A stretch of 64,000 nucleotides of DNA from Phalacrocorax aristotelis (taxonomy: Eukaryota; Chordata; Aves; Suliformes; Phalacrocoracidae), in contig NC_134280.1 in NCBI RefSeq assembly GCF_949628215.1, positions 10,365,795 through 10,429,794 of the forward strand. The letters run 5' to 3'. Below are positions 39,537 through 51,147 of the stretch, piece by piece. The notes beneath the pieces are model-generated. The model was not told where the DNA came from and did no database searches. It saw only the letters and a list, made by a program, of their open reading frames with translations. Positions within the stretch are counted from its first letter, which is position 1. The number at the start of each line of letters is the position of its first letter. The position numbers were made by a program, and so were the translations under genes.

Positions 39537-39581
39537 CCCTCCCGGTGCCTGCCGCCCTCCCGGTGCCTGCCGCCGTCCCGG
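39537..39581. repeat. 18-bp tandem repeat in HTR5B 5' flank
   Basis: Unit CCCTCCCGGTGCCTGCCG is present at 39537-39554 and 39555-39572, followed by a partial unit to 39581. It is GC-rich with Sp/KLF-like CCCTCCC cores. Confidence 0.9.
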
Positions 39582-39842
39582 CGAGCCGCCTCCTCGGCGT
39601 CGCAGCCGCCCGGGATGGGCGTGAGGAGCGGCGGGCGGCTGCGGGTGCCCGGCGGCGCCGCGGTGGGGGCGCGGACTGCCTTGGGGCGGTGGCACATGGC
39701 GGGCGGCTGCTGAGGGGAGGCCCGGTGTGGGCTCCCGCTCCTGGGCAGCGGGGCTGGGACGGTGCCGGGGCGGCAGGCGGCCTGGGAAGGGGGAGAGTGC
39801 ACCTGTGCGGGAGTAGTGAGGGGCCGAGCCCTGGTGCCGGGC

Positions 39843-40625
39843 ATGGCAGAGACCCTCAGCCCCTGCACCCCGCGGGGCCACTGTCAGGCCAGCATGGTCA
39901 CCAACACCTCGTCAGCCAACCTGGACACCAATGCCTCCTCGGCTGCCTCTGCGCTGGTGGGCAGCAGCGTGTGGAGGGGCAGGGAGCCCTTCTCCATCTT
40001 CACCATCCTCATCCTGACCCTGCTGGTGCTCCTGACTGTGGCCACCTTCCTCTGGAACCTGCTGGTGCTGGCGACAATCCTGCGAGTGAAGGCTTTCCAC
40101 CGGGTACCCCACAACCTCGTGGCCTCCACAGCGGTGTCAGACGTGCTGGTGGCAGCTCTGGTGATGCCACTGAGCTTGGTGAAGGAGCTGTCGGCTGGGC
40201 GGCGGTGGCGGCTGGGCCGGGAGCTGTGCCTCGTGTGGGTCTGTTTCGACGTGCTCTGCTGCACGGCCAGCATCTGGAACGTCACCGCCATCGCCCTGGA
40301 CCGGTACTGGTCCATCACCCGCCACCTGGAGTACACACTGCTCACGCGCCGCCGCATCTCCAACGTCATGATCGCTCTCACCTGGGCGCTCTCTGCCACC
40401 ATCTCCCTCGCCCCCCTTTTTGGCTGGGGGGAGACCTACAGCCCTGAGCAGGAGCGCTGCCAGGTCAGCCAGGAGCCCTCCTACACCATTGTCTCCACTG
40501 GCGGGGCTTTCTACCTGCCTCTCTGTGTGGTGCTCTTTGTCTACTGGAAGATCTACAAGGCGGCCAAGTTCCGTGTGGCGGGCCGTAGGAGGAACGTCGT
40601 GGTGCCCCTGCCCGAGGCTGCCCAG
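39843..40625 (+). CDS. HTR5B: HTR5B coding exon 1 (TM1-TM5)
   Basis: 261 codons from the N-terminus to the start of intracellular loop 3, ending GCCCAG before the donor GTAAGG. The TM4/loop-2 junction reads LAPLFGWGE; from memory mammalian 5-HT5 receptors have a second Leu before the Phe, so one codon may be missing here. The open frame runs on into the intron to a stop at 40800-40802, so intron retention would give a five-TM truncated product. Confidence 0.95.
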
Positions 40626-43600
40626 GTAAGGGGGGGGACATGGGGAGGAGAGCCCCCCGCTGCCTCCCCCAGGCACCTGTGCTCCTGCTTCTTGTCTGCT
40701 CCCAGCCATCACCTCTGCATCAATGGTTTCAGCACAGCGGGAAGACCAAGATGTGTCCTGGGGCTCTCGTGTGAGTTTAGCTCTGTTACAGACCAGCCAT
40801 GAGTGGTAATTAGCCAGTCAAAAAGCACCATTCTTGGAGAAGATTTCTATTCTCATTTTTTTCTTAAGTGTGCCATAAGAGTAAGTGACAGGTGCATTCA
40901 CTGCCAGTCTGGAGAGCCATTTAAAAATCATCTCTTTAATCTAAATTTGCCATTCCTTAGGGTTTTTTCCTCTTTATTGTTTCACAGTGTTGATGGAGTA
41001 AACAAAGACATAAACAGATCCGTAGGTCATGTATAGAATAAATGCACACACATTTTTCTGCCAGTACGGACTTTGTGTGGGATCTGTCAGTGTCTGAATA
41101 GATTTTAATCAGCACATTATATACTTTATTTATGTGCTTGTGCTATTTTACATTGAATACTGGGAACATACTGCTCACTGCATAGTATTGAAGCAATGAG
41201 CAATGAATTGTTTCTATTTTAAAATCACTGTCTTCAAAAACAGATCCTTCTCCTTCTTATCCCAAACATTGCCTGTAATCCCTCAAAGCCCTAGTCATGT
41301 GGGAGGTCTCATTCATTTCGGGGATACATGTAGCTGACAGGAAAGCTGTGTCCCTGTGGACGGGTTGGGGTTGGCCCCTTGTGTCCCATTAAGTCAGGCT
41401 CTCTGCATGATAACACTGTCACCCATGCCATGTCACCAACGTGCTCGGTAGTGCTCTCTGTAAACTCTCTGCCTTCTGGCACATATTCTCACTCTGACCT
41501 GTGGAAATGATTCTTTAGAGTATGTTTTTGTGATTGCATGTTGTATTTGCTAAGTCCAGTCCCTTCCCAATAACAAAAGATGAGCTGTGTGGATTTTGGA
41601 GATACCTAAAGAGACACGGAACATTTATTTTCAATTGGGGCTAATCCTGCAGAGCCTCACTCTTTTGCTAAATCCCTCTAACTTTGATTTGGAGTCATGG
41701 TAGGAAACACGTTATTACAGTCACAAATAAAAGTCTGCAGGTTGTGTCCCCCGATTCTAGCAAGAGATGACAGCACTGGCAATTATATGCAGTCAGACTT
41801 GCAGATTTGGATCATAATGTCTTGAGGATGTTTTTAATATAGATTGATTTATGAAGCTGTCTTCTACGCAAAAGCATAAAATGTGTTAGAAAAGATGAGC
41901 ATGTCTCCTCTAGTGGCATTCTGGTTTTTTTCCCTATGGCCTTCATCTCCTGGTTTCACCAAATTTCCTTCCAAGTTGTTGTAAGTATGATGAATGTATT
42001 GCTTGGAATTAATGTATGATCTTTCCAAGCACAAAAGCTAACTGAATATTTCTAGTGATTTTGCATGCTTTATCTTTTGCATACACGCATACTCATACAG
42101 GACTAGTTGTTTGGAACCTAAAATTCTGGGAAGCTAAATGAGCTGAGGTGTTGGAGCTTAAGTTTTAGCCTATGCACAGACATGTTGTTGATATGTTGGT
42201 TTTAACATGAAAAAAGTCTGGCTCCTAATTGTCATAGTTCTGTCTGCAAAAGCCCTTGTGTGGGCACAGCTAGGCTGGCGGGTAAGTGCTTTATGCTGAT
42301 GAAGTCTGCGAGCTGGGTTAGGCTATACTGACGAAAGAGCTCCTGTCAGTGTGAGATGAATACTTGTTTTGGAGGGGTTGCCAGCATAGCTGTTACTGCA
42401 ATACCAGCAAATGCTCAAGCCAGCAGTGATTTCTTATATTTGCAGTGATTGACATGCTGACTTCTCTTCTAACAGCTATTCTTGAATCTGCAGTTGGTAT
42501 ATAGTGGCAGCCTTCCCCGTTGTCCCAACAGCTTCCTTTGCTGGCTTAAATAAAAAGACTTGTGATGCACATGCACACCTTTACCTGGCATCTAAAGGAA
42601 GAGCTGATGCCCAGCTGCACACGTGTTCATTAAATGAACCCATGAATGAAGGGAGCTGGCATTCAGCATGTGTTTCTTCTCAGCTTCCTTTCTAAGTTAA
42701 GAGACTGGGACTTACTGAGTTTTATGCTGATCCTTTTTAAGCTTACAGGAGCAGCATCCATCTTGTCCACAGGAAAAGTGGCAGTTCCTCAGTGAATTCT
42801 AGAGAAGAATCTGCAGACACATCACTACTGTTCCTTTGGCAAAACCTGTTTTTTTTTAACATGCAAACACAAAGATGACATTGCCAGGGTATGTGGCGCA
42901 CCCACTGAGGTGATCCAGCTTTGCTTCTCCACATCCAGGGGTAATAAGGCTGTCTGTATTAGCACTGTCCTCTCTGATGGCACAAATTCTGTTCCACTTA
43001 CTTTGTCTTACCCATCAAACCACTCTAATTTTCCATTTCTTTCTCATCTAATGTCTCTTGTCTCTCCTACCTCTACTTTCTTTCATCCCTTCCTTCTCTG
43101 AGAATGCTCACCTGTCAAGCTCACCCTGCAACATTTTTCTTTTGCCACCGTTATTCAGAGTGCGAAGTGCCCTCTGCATCTATGTCAGTTCTCACCTCGG
43201 GTGCCCTGCGCTGGTTGATCTGACATCAGGGGGGCTTTCGGCAGCTGGTGCCAAAGACTGGCAGTGTTTCCCAGGCTGGAGGTGAGCAGTAACAGCGGTG
43301 ATCCTGCTGGGAGAGACGTCTGTGTTGCACTCAAGCATTAGCTGTCATGTAGCCCTGAGTTGGAACTGCGTGCCAGGGCTACGGTTTGTGGCCTGATGTA
43401 TACACAGCAGTAGCTGGTTCATACCAGCAAGTTAATTTAATGAGGAAAAGATTTGAGGTCATAGTACTCATATGCCAGAAGAAATGCCTTGAAGAAACTG
43501 AAGCAGCAAGTGGAACAATCATGATGATAGAGTCATGTTTTTGCAACAGTGGTTTTCAGTCGACAGAGCCAGGTGCCAAAGTGCTTTACAGGTTGCTGCT

Positions 43601-46600
43601 CTGTGTGTGTGTGTATATATATACATACATACATATATACACACACACACAGAGCAGTTGTGTCTGAGTTGAGAGTTGGAATACATATGTTCTGTTTCTG
43701 TCCTCTTACAGAGGTGCTGAATAGAAAAGTTACAAAATAAGTATTTTGGGTTGGTTTTGGTTAAAATGTTATTTCTGTTTTTGAAAAACACTTCGAAGTA
43801 TTTGAAAACAATGTGAGGGAGATGGACGTGAAACATCTGAGGTGCTTCTAGTTTTAATGAGACCTTGTTTCTTACTTTCACTTGAAACAAAAATATTGCT
43901 TAATTGGGACCTTAAATTAGACTGGTGCTTGTATAATTATTTGTTTGCTAATTATGAAACTCCTTAAAAAGTGAATCCTACAGTCAGTACTGATGTGAGT
44001 GATCCTCCTAAAATATCTAGTGACATACCATCACAGAGAGAGCTATACTCTGTCACACCTTGAGGACAGTAGGTAATAATTCTCTCTGTAAACAGTCCAA
44101 TTGAAATAAATGAGACTGCTTGAAAAACAGCAGACGCTGCTGGATAGTGCTCTTTTAAATCAATGAAGTAACTTGTAGCATGGGTTTTGCCCAGCAAAAC
44201 CAAGGATGGCAGAATCTGGATGTCAGGGTTACTTACACGTAGTAATTGCAGAGTCAGGATTAAATTTCCATGTGAAGAGTTATAAATCAAATTCTGTTGA
44301 TGGTTGAGGGTTTTTTTGTTTGGTTGTTGTATTTTTTTCTTTCTCTCTTCTCAAAGTACCTTGTATAGTGGATGAGTAACGAGGCCTGATCCAAACCTTT
44401 TTGGATCAGTTTAATGAGAGTCCTTCCCACTTTAGACAGTATCAGGTCCCAGAGCTCCATCGGTGCAGTGCTATTCTGCACCCTGGCCTGTTCAGCCTCT
44501 CCAACCCACGTAACCAGCCATGGCAGCACGGGAGGGAAAACAGCTTCTCCTTCTCTGAAGGAGTCGCAGTTCTTATTTCTGCCTCTGGCTGTACAAGTAG
44601 AAGAGATGGGTCAGGAAACAAAGTGCAACTGCCCAGAAGGGTGGCAGTAGGTGTCAAATAGGAGAAAAGTGAGGAAGAAGAGCGGAGGGGCTAGTGATTT
44701 CCTGGGAGAAATACAGAGCTGTTCTGCTTACAGCAGAGGCAAATCCTGTGAGGGGAAGCAGGTGTTCTTTTCCCTACCAAATGTGCTGTTTGTCATATTG
44801 GTGGTGTCTTCTACGAGAAAGTGTAGACATTCCTACATTTTGATCCTTTGCTGCGCATTTCAGTTTCTCATGTTCTTGTTCAAAGAGCAAGAAGCATGTC
44901 AAAGCTGCACTGAGGCAGTAATGGTCTTTGCTGAATCACGCTGTAATAGGCAGAACTCTGATTTTGTGGTAGTAAGCCAGATTTGATTGATGTTTACAAT
45001 CTTTGCTGTTGTTTTGTTATTGCAGGCCCTGGAGGTACAGTACAAACACATACATGGTACCTGTGTGAAGGACCAGTAATAACAATCATTAAAGCTATAA
45101 GGAACACTTTAAATCAAGGGATTTCTTCAGAAGCTCCTTGGTGGCATGTTTTCTATAACACTGCTAGGAATGCAGGAATTGGGAATGTGCAGCTCTAGGA
45201 ACATACAGCCTTTCAGTAGCAGTAAATTACTGGGAACAGACAACAGAAGTGGCATTGAACTGTAACTGCTGATCAACGTACAGAAGAATAAATTCTGAAG
45301 CTAAAACCAAACTCCTTTGTGTCCGTAGAAGAATTTGTACTTGAGAGCTCTTTTCCTTCATTTAACACTCTTTATGATACTCTCAGTGGAAAGCGGTCAT
45401 CTCTGCACTTTTCAGAGCCTGTTTTCCTAGAAATAGCTGATTTCACGAATTCAGAACTTAATTCTGGCCTCAGAGTAGCAGTCCTTTCATACCAGCTTTT
45501 TTCCCCACTGCTACTGACTCGCAGGTCCTGGAGCAGTGCCTGGCGGATGGAAGGAAATCCGTGCCCGAGGCATGGTGTGGTGCTAGCCATCGAGTGAGCA
45601 GCGTGCAACACTGTGCAGAGATGCTCACATATGAGAGGTGTCCCCACTAATAAACTAAGGCATCTTCACAGATTGCTTTAATTTACAGTCTGTGACCACC
45701 TTTTCCCCTGTCACAGCCTGCTCGCTAGCACTCATCAGTAGGCCCAAAATGGGGGGAAAGATTTTATGTTGAGCTTGTCCTTTGTTCCATGTGCCACAGG
45801 GATAATGGTCAGGTATTGTGACTTACGTTAGAAACGGGAGTCATGCAAAGCCTCTAGGATTGCCACTGGAAACCGCAGATTTGGTATAGTCAGAGCTCTG
45901 TTTAGTTCAAGAAAATCGCAACTGGCAAAGCTGCAAAGCAGCTACCTAATCTTTTTGGCCTGTGCTCTTGTTCAGACAATGCCAGATTACAGTGGGTTAC
46001 CCCATAGTCTGCACAAGGGAGGAATCCTGTAGCGCGGTTCCCCCTCCAGTGCTGTGTACCACAACAGTGTTTGCCTACAACAGACTAATTTACTTTCCAT
46101 GTACTCGGTGTGGGTTGGCTTATCGCAAACAGCCTTGACAACATAGTCTTGGGGGCTGGTAGCAAGGGTAAGATTGCACCAATCAGGCCAGGGAGACAAG
46201 TCAGGTCTGCAGCAAATCATATAGACAGTAATAAAAATTAAAAAATCTGAAATTTTAATGAAAGGTTGGACTTTCTCAGCTTTGCAGTCTGCACTGATAC
46301 ATATTTTTCTGATATGAACAGCACTTCAAATTAAATTTGTGTTTAACTTTAAAAATCCAGTGGCCTTGTCCCCTGATGAATCAGTCCCGACAGCAGGGAT
46401 GAGATGAGATGCTGGCAGTCCTGTAATAGGAGAGGGAGCACAGTACCGCAAAGCCAATGCATTTACAGAGGCACTGAGCACAGGAGCCTGGAGCACAGGG
46501 CCTTGCTTGAAGCCCTGTGTAAAGCCTGGTCTCTTTTGCGACAGTACAAGCCGGGAGCAGCTGGCCAGTGGGTCACAGGTCTGCCAAGTGGCAGCGCTCG

Positions 46601-49600
46601 TGCTGGGGGCTGGCACTTGGAACGGTATCCCATGCTGGGAATGCCTGAGAAGCAGGTGTTGTGGTGGGCAAGCCTGATGGAGAGCCAGGTGAGCGCGGGT
46701 CATTCACAGCATGTGTGGCCGGTCAGCTGGAAACAATGTACGGGGTGACCATTAGATACTGATGGTCATGGAAAGCTGAGCTTTCGTACAGCTTCCATGG
46801 TGTAAATGCTTGTCTAAGTCTTGTTGAAGGCACAGGCTGAAGGACCTTGTTGAGCAGGGATACTAGTTACCTTTTCAAGAACATTTTGTGTATCCTTTTC
46901 AAAGGATTTCGTATGGAAAATTGAAGCAAAATATCTCTAGTCTGCCAGGGATATTTACACAGTTTACGTAATGGAAGGTTCCATAAGAGATCCCATTATT
47001 TTTCCTGAAGCACCAGGCTGCTATTTGCACTTTTATTATTATTACCATTATTACAACATTATTCAGAAGTCCCAGGCAGAACTAGTAAAAAAAAAAAAAC
47101 AACAAAAAAAACCAGCTGTGATAACAGAGAAAGTAGAAATTAGGTAGATAGGAAGACAACTGCTGTCCTGTAATTTATAAAGTTACCATGATGTATTTTC
47201 ACTTGCTGTGTAGTATTCAGAGGCCTGATCTAACAACCGGTGGAGCTTGTGAAAAAAACTCTGATTTCAGTAGGAGCTTGACCGGGCTATAAATGCATAC
47301 TTCATTAGGGAAAACACCTGAGGATTCTTCTATCAAAATAAATTAAATAACTTTTTCTCACAACATGTAATTAAGTGATAAAAGATTCTGCAGTTCAATC
47401 AGCAGCCTTCTAAAACCTGAAGTACTGAGAAGAAAAGGCTCTGATTTGATAATGGCACACTGCAAGCTCTACCTTTTGAGTAAGAGTTGGAAGTTAAATA
47501 TAGTACCAAACTATGCCCGATGCTAGTGACAAAGTCCTTTGCATGGCTCTTCCCAAGAGGCATACTTATGTAGCTATTCCTCAGGGCTAAGATGTAATAT
47601 TTCAGGGTTGCCTGTCACAAATTTGTCCTCGTGTCATACATTCATCCCTTTTTGCAGAGTGTGATTAAGGATGTGCAGAACAAGTCCTTCTGCAGACAAA
47701 TGGTGTGATCCTTGCTACATGAGGGGTGTCCCATTTTAATTGTCAGGACAGATGTGATTTTCATTTTCCTCCATTATTTGCCTGCGCCCATAATCTGCTG
47801 CTCTTACATTCTGCAGCCATGTCTGATGTCTGAGAGTGAAGACAGGGCTATCCATCTTGAAGAGTAATTGTCTAGTCATTGCCAGCGCTTCCCTCTCTAC
47901 GTTGCTGTGCTCATATTAAATAGAGGCTCTCCATCTATTATATGGCTTGCAGAAAGGTGGCGCGTGCACGTGGAGTATGTGGCTAATTTAACAAGGAGCC
48001 GTCTTTGGAGAGGTGTCAAAGTCTTGCAGTGCCTGTGAATTATCGCTTAGGCAAATTTTAGAGCCTCAGGTTGCATCCTTAAACTGTTTCTTTTATTGTG
48101 CTGTCTTTGTAACCGTAGTGCCTAGAACTTTAAACTTGCGGATACTTTAATCTTCACACTAAAATCACAAGGGAGTATCTTTTTCTGGATAGACTTAAAG
48201 CACATTAGTAACTCGTGTGCAGAACCTTTTTGTCACAGTCTCGCTGCCACCCAGAGCACTGTGCCACACTCACCATGCAGATGAATGTCTTGCCCTTGGC
48301 AAGAGAGGAGACAAGAAGCGCCGTTGGCAGCCTGGAATAGCTGATGTTTTCCCCTCTCTTGCGTAACTTCTGTTGAGGCCAGAGTCTGAAGGGAAGGCTG
48401 ACTGAAATGGTGTTTTTCTGGCAATGGAGTACTTTTTGTGAGAATACCAAGTAGATGTAAGTGAAATAAAGGACAGGTGACAGAAGAGAAAATGAGGACC
48501 GGAAAATGCTGCTTGTCCAGCAAAGCTGTTCTTTGATTGCTACCTGAGTATGTTATAAGCTAATTCAAAACGGTGGCACAGTGCCGATGGGACGTCATTT
48601 CAGGCCCATCCTTATGTCCCATTGTCATATACTGCGTTGGCACCATGACCAGGCTGCAGCTGGTGCGACACGCTGCTCTGTCCCTCTCCAGGAGGGGGAA
48701 GTGCCCGCGATGAGATAGCCTCTGTCAAGGAAGAGCAGAAGGCACCCAAGTTCTTTCTTTCATAAGGGACTCTTCTTGATGGGTTTACTTTCCACTGAAA
48801 TATTTATGAAGTATTCAATTTTATTTCAGGCATTTATGATTTTTTTGGGGTAATGAAATATCGGCATTTTTCTTAAAACTTTCTTATAATTGAAATACCA
48901 TTCTTTCATTAAAAAAGGTTTGGACAGAAAAATATTCCTGCCGATTTAGCCGAGGTTTTGAGGGTATGCTCTGTCCCTTCTGCAGAACAAATAGTAGTGC
49001 CAAGCTCCTGCACCCACCACGGATGGGAGTTTTGAGCTCTGCGTCCAGGCAGTGAAGCTGAAGAAAATAGCTTTATCTTGTAGTCAACGAGCGGGCATTT
49101 GTTGCCAGTCTCTCCCTAATACCTTTGGGAAATGACCCAAAGGGCCTGCAGTGGAATGAAATTCATTCTCTAAAGGTCACATAGCAGTGTAAGAGAGTCT
49201 AGTTTAGGGACAAGCAGAACACACATGCCTGTGTTAGCCTTCCTTAACAACCTGATTTCCCACTAGGAATCAAGGCATCCAATAAAGTAAACTAAAAAAG
49301 AATGCCCACAACACACACGGCATCCGTTACTCTTTATTTAGCTTTGTCAGTCACACTCAGCAGCTTTTCCAGCATAATGAGAAGTCTGGTAATTTTGGCA
49401 CTCTGAGGCATTTTCTTTCTTTCAGCACGGAAGGAACAGAGTTGGGGCCTTTTGTGGTAGGTGCGCAGATGTCGTGCTGTCATTTAAAAGTAATACTTCA
49501 CTGAAACAAATTGTGTCAGTAAGAACCCATGTTTGCTTTTGTTTCGAGGTGAAGGAAGCTTCGCATGAACCACAGATGGTGTTTACAGCTCGTCATGCAG

Positions 49601-49881
49601 CTATCGCTTTCCAGACAGATGGAGAAACGTGGAGAGAACAGAAAGAGAAAAAGGCAGCTCTGATGGTTGGCATCTTAATTGGAGTTTTTGTACTGTGCTG
49701 GATCCCTTTCTTCATCACAGAATTAATAAGTCCCCTCTGTTCCTGCAACATCCCACCTGTTTGGAAAAGCATCTTTCTTTGGCTTGGCTACTCCAATTCT
49801 TTCTTTAATCCTCTCATTTATACAGCATTTAACAAAAATTACAACAACGCCTTCAAGAACCTTTTTGTAAAGCAGAGGTAA
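39843..49881 (+). CDS. HTR5B: HTR5B, 5-hydroxytryptamine (serotonin) receptor 5B (two exons)
   Basis: Class A aminergic GPCR of the plasma membrane; 5-HT5 receptors are generally thought to couple to Gi/o. Exon 1 is 39843-40625 and exon 2 is 49549-49881; the phase-0 intron lies in intracellular loop 3, as in the HTR5A paralogue. The joined product is about 371 aa, matching rodent 5-HT5B (about 370). Landmarks: N-glycosylation sequons at Asn21 and Asn30, TM1 Asn72, TM2 Asp100, TM3 Cys129 and amine-binding Asp136, DRY 153-155, loop-2 Cys206, CWIP 311-314, NPLIY 348-352, C-terminus KQR. Signatures such as [22 protein letters not shown] and FVKQR favour 5B over 5A, and the DDX18/CCDC93 neighbours agree. 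ATG 39843 has G at -3 and +4 and gives the expected length; ATG 39894 (residue 18) also has a good context and cannot be excluded. The frame is open throughout, unlike the human locus, which is a pseudogene. Confidence 0.96.
40626..49548 (+). other. HTR5B: HTR5B intron
   Basis: About 8.9 kb, donor GTAAGG. The acceptor is TTTGTTTCGAG, which has a pyrimidine-rich lead but an unusual G before the AG. It contains the palindromic TG/TA/CA repeat at 43596-43657, a pyrimidine-rich stretch at about 43000-43100, an A-run at about 47088-47110, and a block at about 47760-48090 that looks like a conserved non-coding element by impression. No nested gene is recognised on either strand; frames around 44400-44660 and 46326-46748 have no family features. 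Confidence 0.6.
43596..43657. repeat. Perfect 25-bp inverted repeat built of TG/TA and CA tracts
   Basis: The left arm 43596-43620 (CTGCTC, then TG and TA repeats) is the exact reverse complement of the right arm 43633-43657. The 12-nt spacer is ATACATACATAC. The first four bases of each arm, CTGC and GCAG, lie outside the dinucleotide tracts, so the symmetry extends beyond simple repeat sequence. Confidence 0.95.
49549..49881 (+). CDS. HTR5B: HTR5B coding exon 2 (TM6-TM7)
   Basis: 110 codons plus TAA. It starts [17 protein letters not shown], continues through the basic EQKEKKAAL end of loop 3, TM6 with CWIPFF, the SPLCSC extracellular loop 3, TM7 with [16 protein letters not shown], and a short tail ending KQR. 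The open frame extends 75 bp upstream of the acceptor, but family alignment places the junction at Gln261/Val262. Confidence 0.96.
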   Translation: MKEASHEPQMVFTARHAAIAFQTDGETWREQKEKKAALMVGILIGVFVLCWIPFFITELISPLCSCNIPPVWKSIFLWLGYSNSFFNPLIYTAFNKNYNNAFKNLFVKQR

Positions 49882-50348
49882 GAGGGGACACAGAGGAGAA
49901 GATGATGCCTTTACTCCATAATACAGAGATTCCTTGAGGGAAACATGCCTGTGATATGTACAGTTTTCATGTGCAAGAGCTACTTGATTTAGGAACAATG
50001 ACAAAAAAGATGGAAGATGTTTGGATATAAACCTACTGACAGTTTACAGTTCCCGCTCGGAAATACACGCTGCTCTGGGATTTGGCAAAGAAGATAGAAG
50101 CAGTGAATACCTCCCATCTGCTTTTTCAATCAACGTCTGTTAAGGTCTGCAAGCGAAGCAGTGTGTGTGTCCAACACCACGACTGTCAGATCTAGCCGGA
50201 CTGATCTCATCTAATCAGCTACAGGTGCCATTCTGTAGCTCGCTCGTTGTTAGTAAAGGCACCAGTGGGAACTGCTAATTGAGCAATACTGAAATGTTTG
50301 TGGTATGGGCAGGATGCTGGCTTCATTTCTGAGATTTATTTGGAAGGG

Positions 50349-50396
50349 AATAAACATGCTGTATTCAATCAGCTGTTGAATTGATGTGAAATTAAA
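50349..50396 (+). terminator. HTR5B: Candidate HTR5B poly(A) signals
   Basis: AATAAA at 50349-50354 and ATTAAA at 50391-50396, 470-515 bp after the stop codon. They would give a 3' UTR of about 0.5 kb. Longer transcripts are not excluded. Confidence 0.55.
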
Positions 50397-50908
50397 ATGG
50401 ATGGCTAAGCAGCTCAAAAACAAGCCCTAGTATGATTGAAGGGCTGCGTGTTCTCTAGCGAGCACCAGTCCTTGATGGGAAGTCTCGGTGAAGTGCAGGT
50501 CACTTATGTCCCCTGGGGGTAAGTGAAATTTTAAAGCCAAGTGTAAAATTACTCAGAGCTACTGAGAATGTGCTTGCACCCGCTTGCACAGGAGGAGGGT
50601 CTAGCGTGGAGTTTTCACCTGCGTTGTACTCTCTCACTCCGCAGGGCCCAGGCTCTCCCTGTTTTCTGAAACCCAGGTAAGCTCAAGATCGGCACCCATT
50701 TCCTCCACATGAAGGGGGCCCGTATGCATTATTATTTAATTCCACCATAAAACTGAGCACGTGTTTGTGTTACGAACACCAAACGTATTCAATCACGAGG
50801 TTTGCTGGCAGCAACACATGGCTGCGAGTGGTATGTGAGTATCTGCACTGCGCTGCCTGGGGTCCTTGTGCCATAAATGTTGTGCCTGAGTAAATTCCAC
50901 AGTTTAGA

Positions 50909-51147
50909 ATCATAGAAGTCATAGAATCATTAAGTTTGGAAAAGACCTCTAGGATCATCAAGTCCAACCGCCAACCCAACACCACTATGTCTCCTAAACC
51001 ATGCCCTGAAGTGCCACGTCTACATGTTTTTTGAACACCTCCAGGGATGGTGACTCCACCACCTCTCCAGGCAGCCTCTTCCAATGCCTGGCCGCTCTTT
51101 CAGAGAAGAAACTTTTCCCAACAGCCAATCTAAACCTTCCCTGAAGG
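50909..51147 (-). mobile_element. CR1 LINE 3' fragment
   Basis: About 240 bp. Its minus-strand 3' end carries ATAGAATCAT-type octamer repeats at 50909-50934, followed upstream by the typical CR1 3' UTR landmarks GACCTCTAGGATCATCAAGTCCAAC and CCTCCAGGGATGGTGACTCCACC-like sequence. Too short to encode RT. Confidence 0.9.

Larger units (their letters stand above)
39250..40650. promoter_or_regulatory. HTR5B: CpG island covering HTR5B promoter and exon 1
   Basis: Abrupt CpG- and G+C-rich block spanning the 5' flank and the whole first coding exon. The upstream part contains two GC-rich minisatellites (39346-39441 and 39537-39581). No clear TATA box is seen near the start codon. The transcription start cannot be fixed. 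Confidence 0.75.

Noticed and set aside
39762-39842. Upstream extension of HTR5B to position 39762
   Set aside because: The codon there is GTG, not ATG; ATG 39843 gives the family length.
39230-40447. 405-codon open frame overlapping HTR5B exon 1
   Set aside because: Alternate-frame shadow of the receptor exon; low-complexity Gly/Ala/Pro composition.
46326-46748. Overlapping 114-125 codon frames in the HTR5B intron as a nested gene
   Set aside because: Both strands open by chance, no family similarity, no splice or promoter logic.
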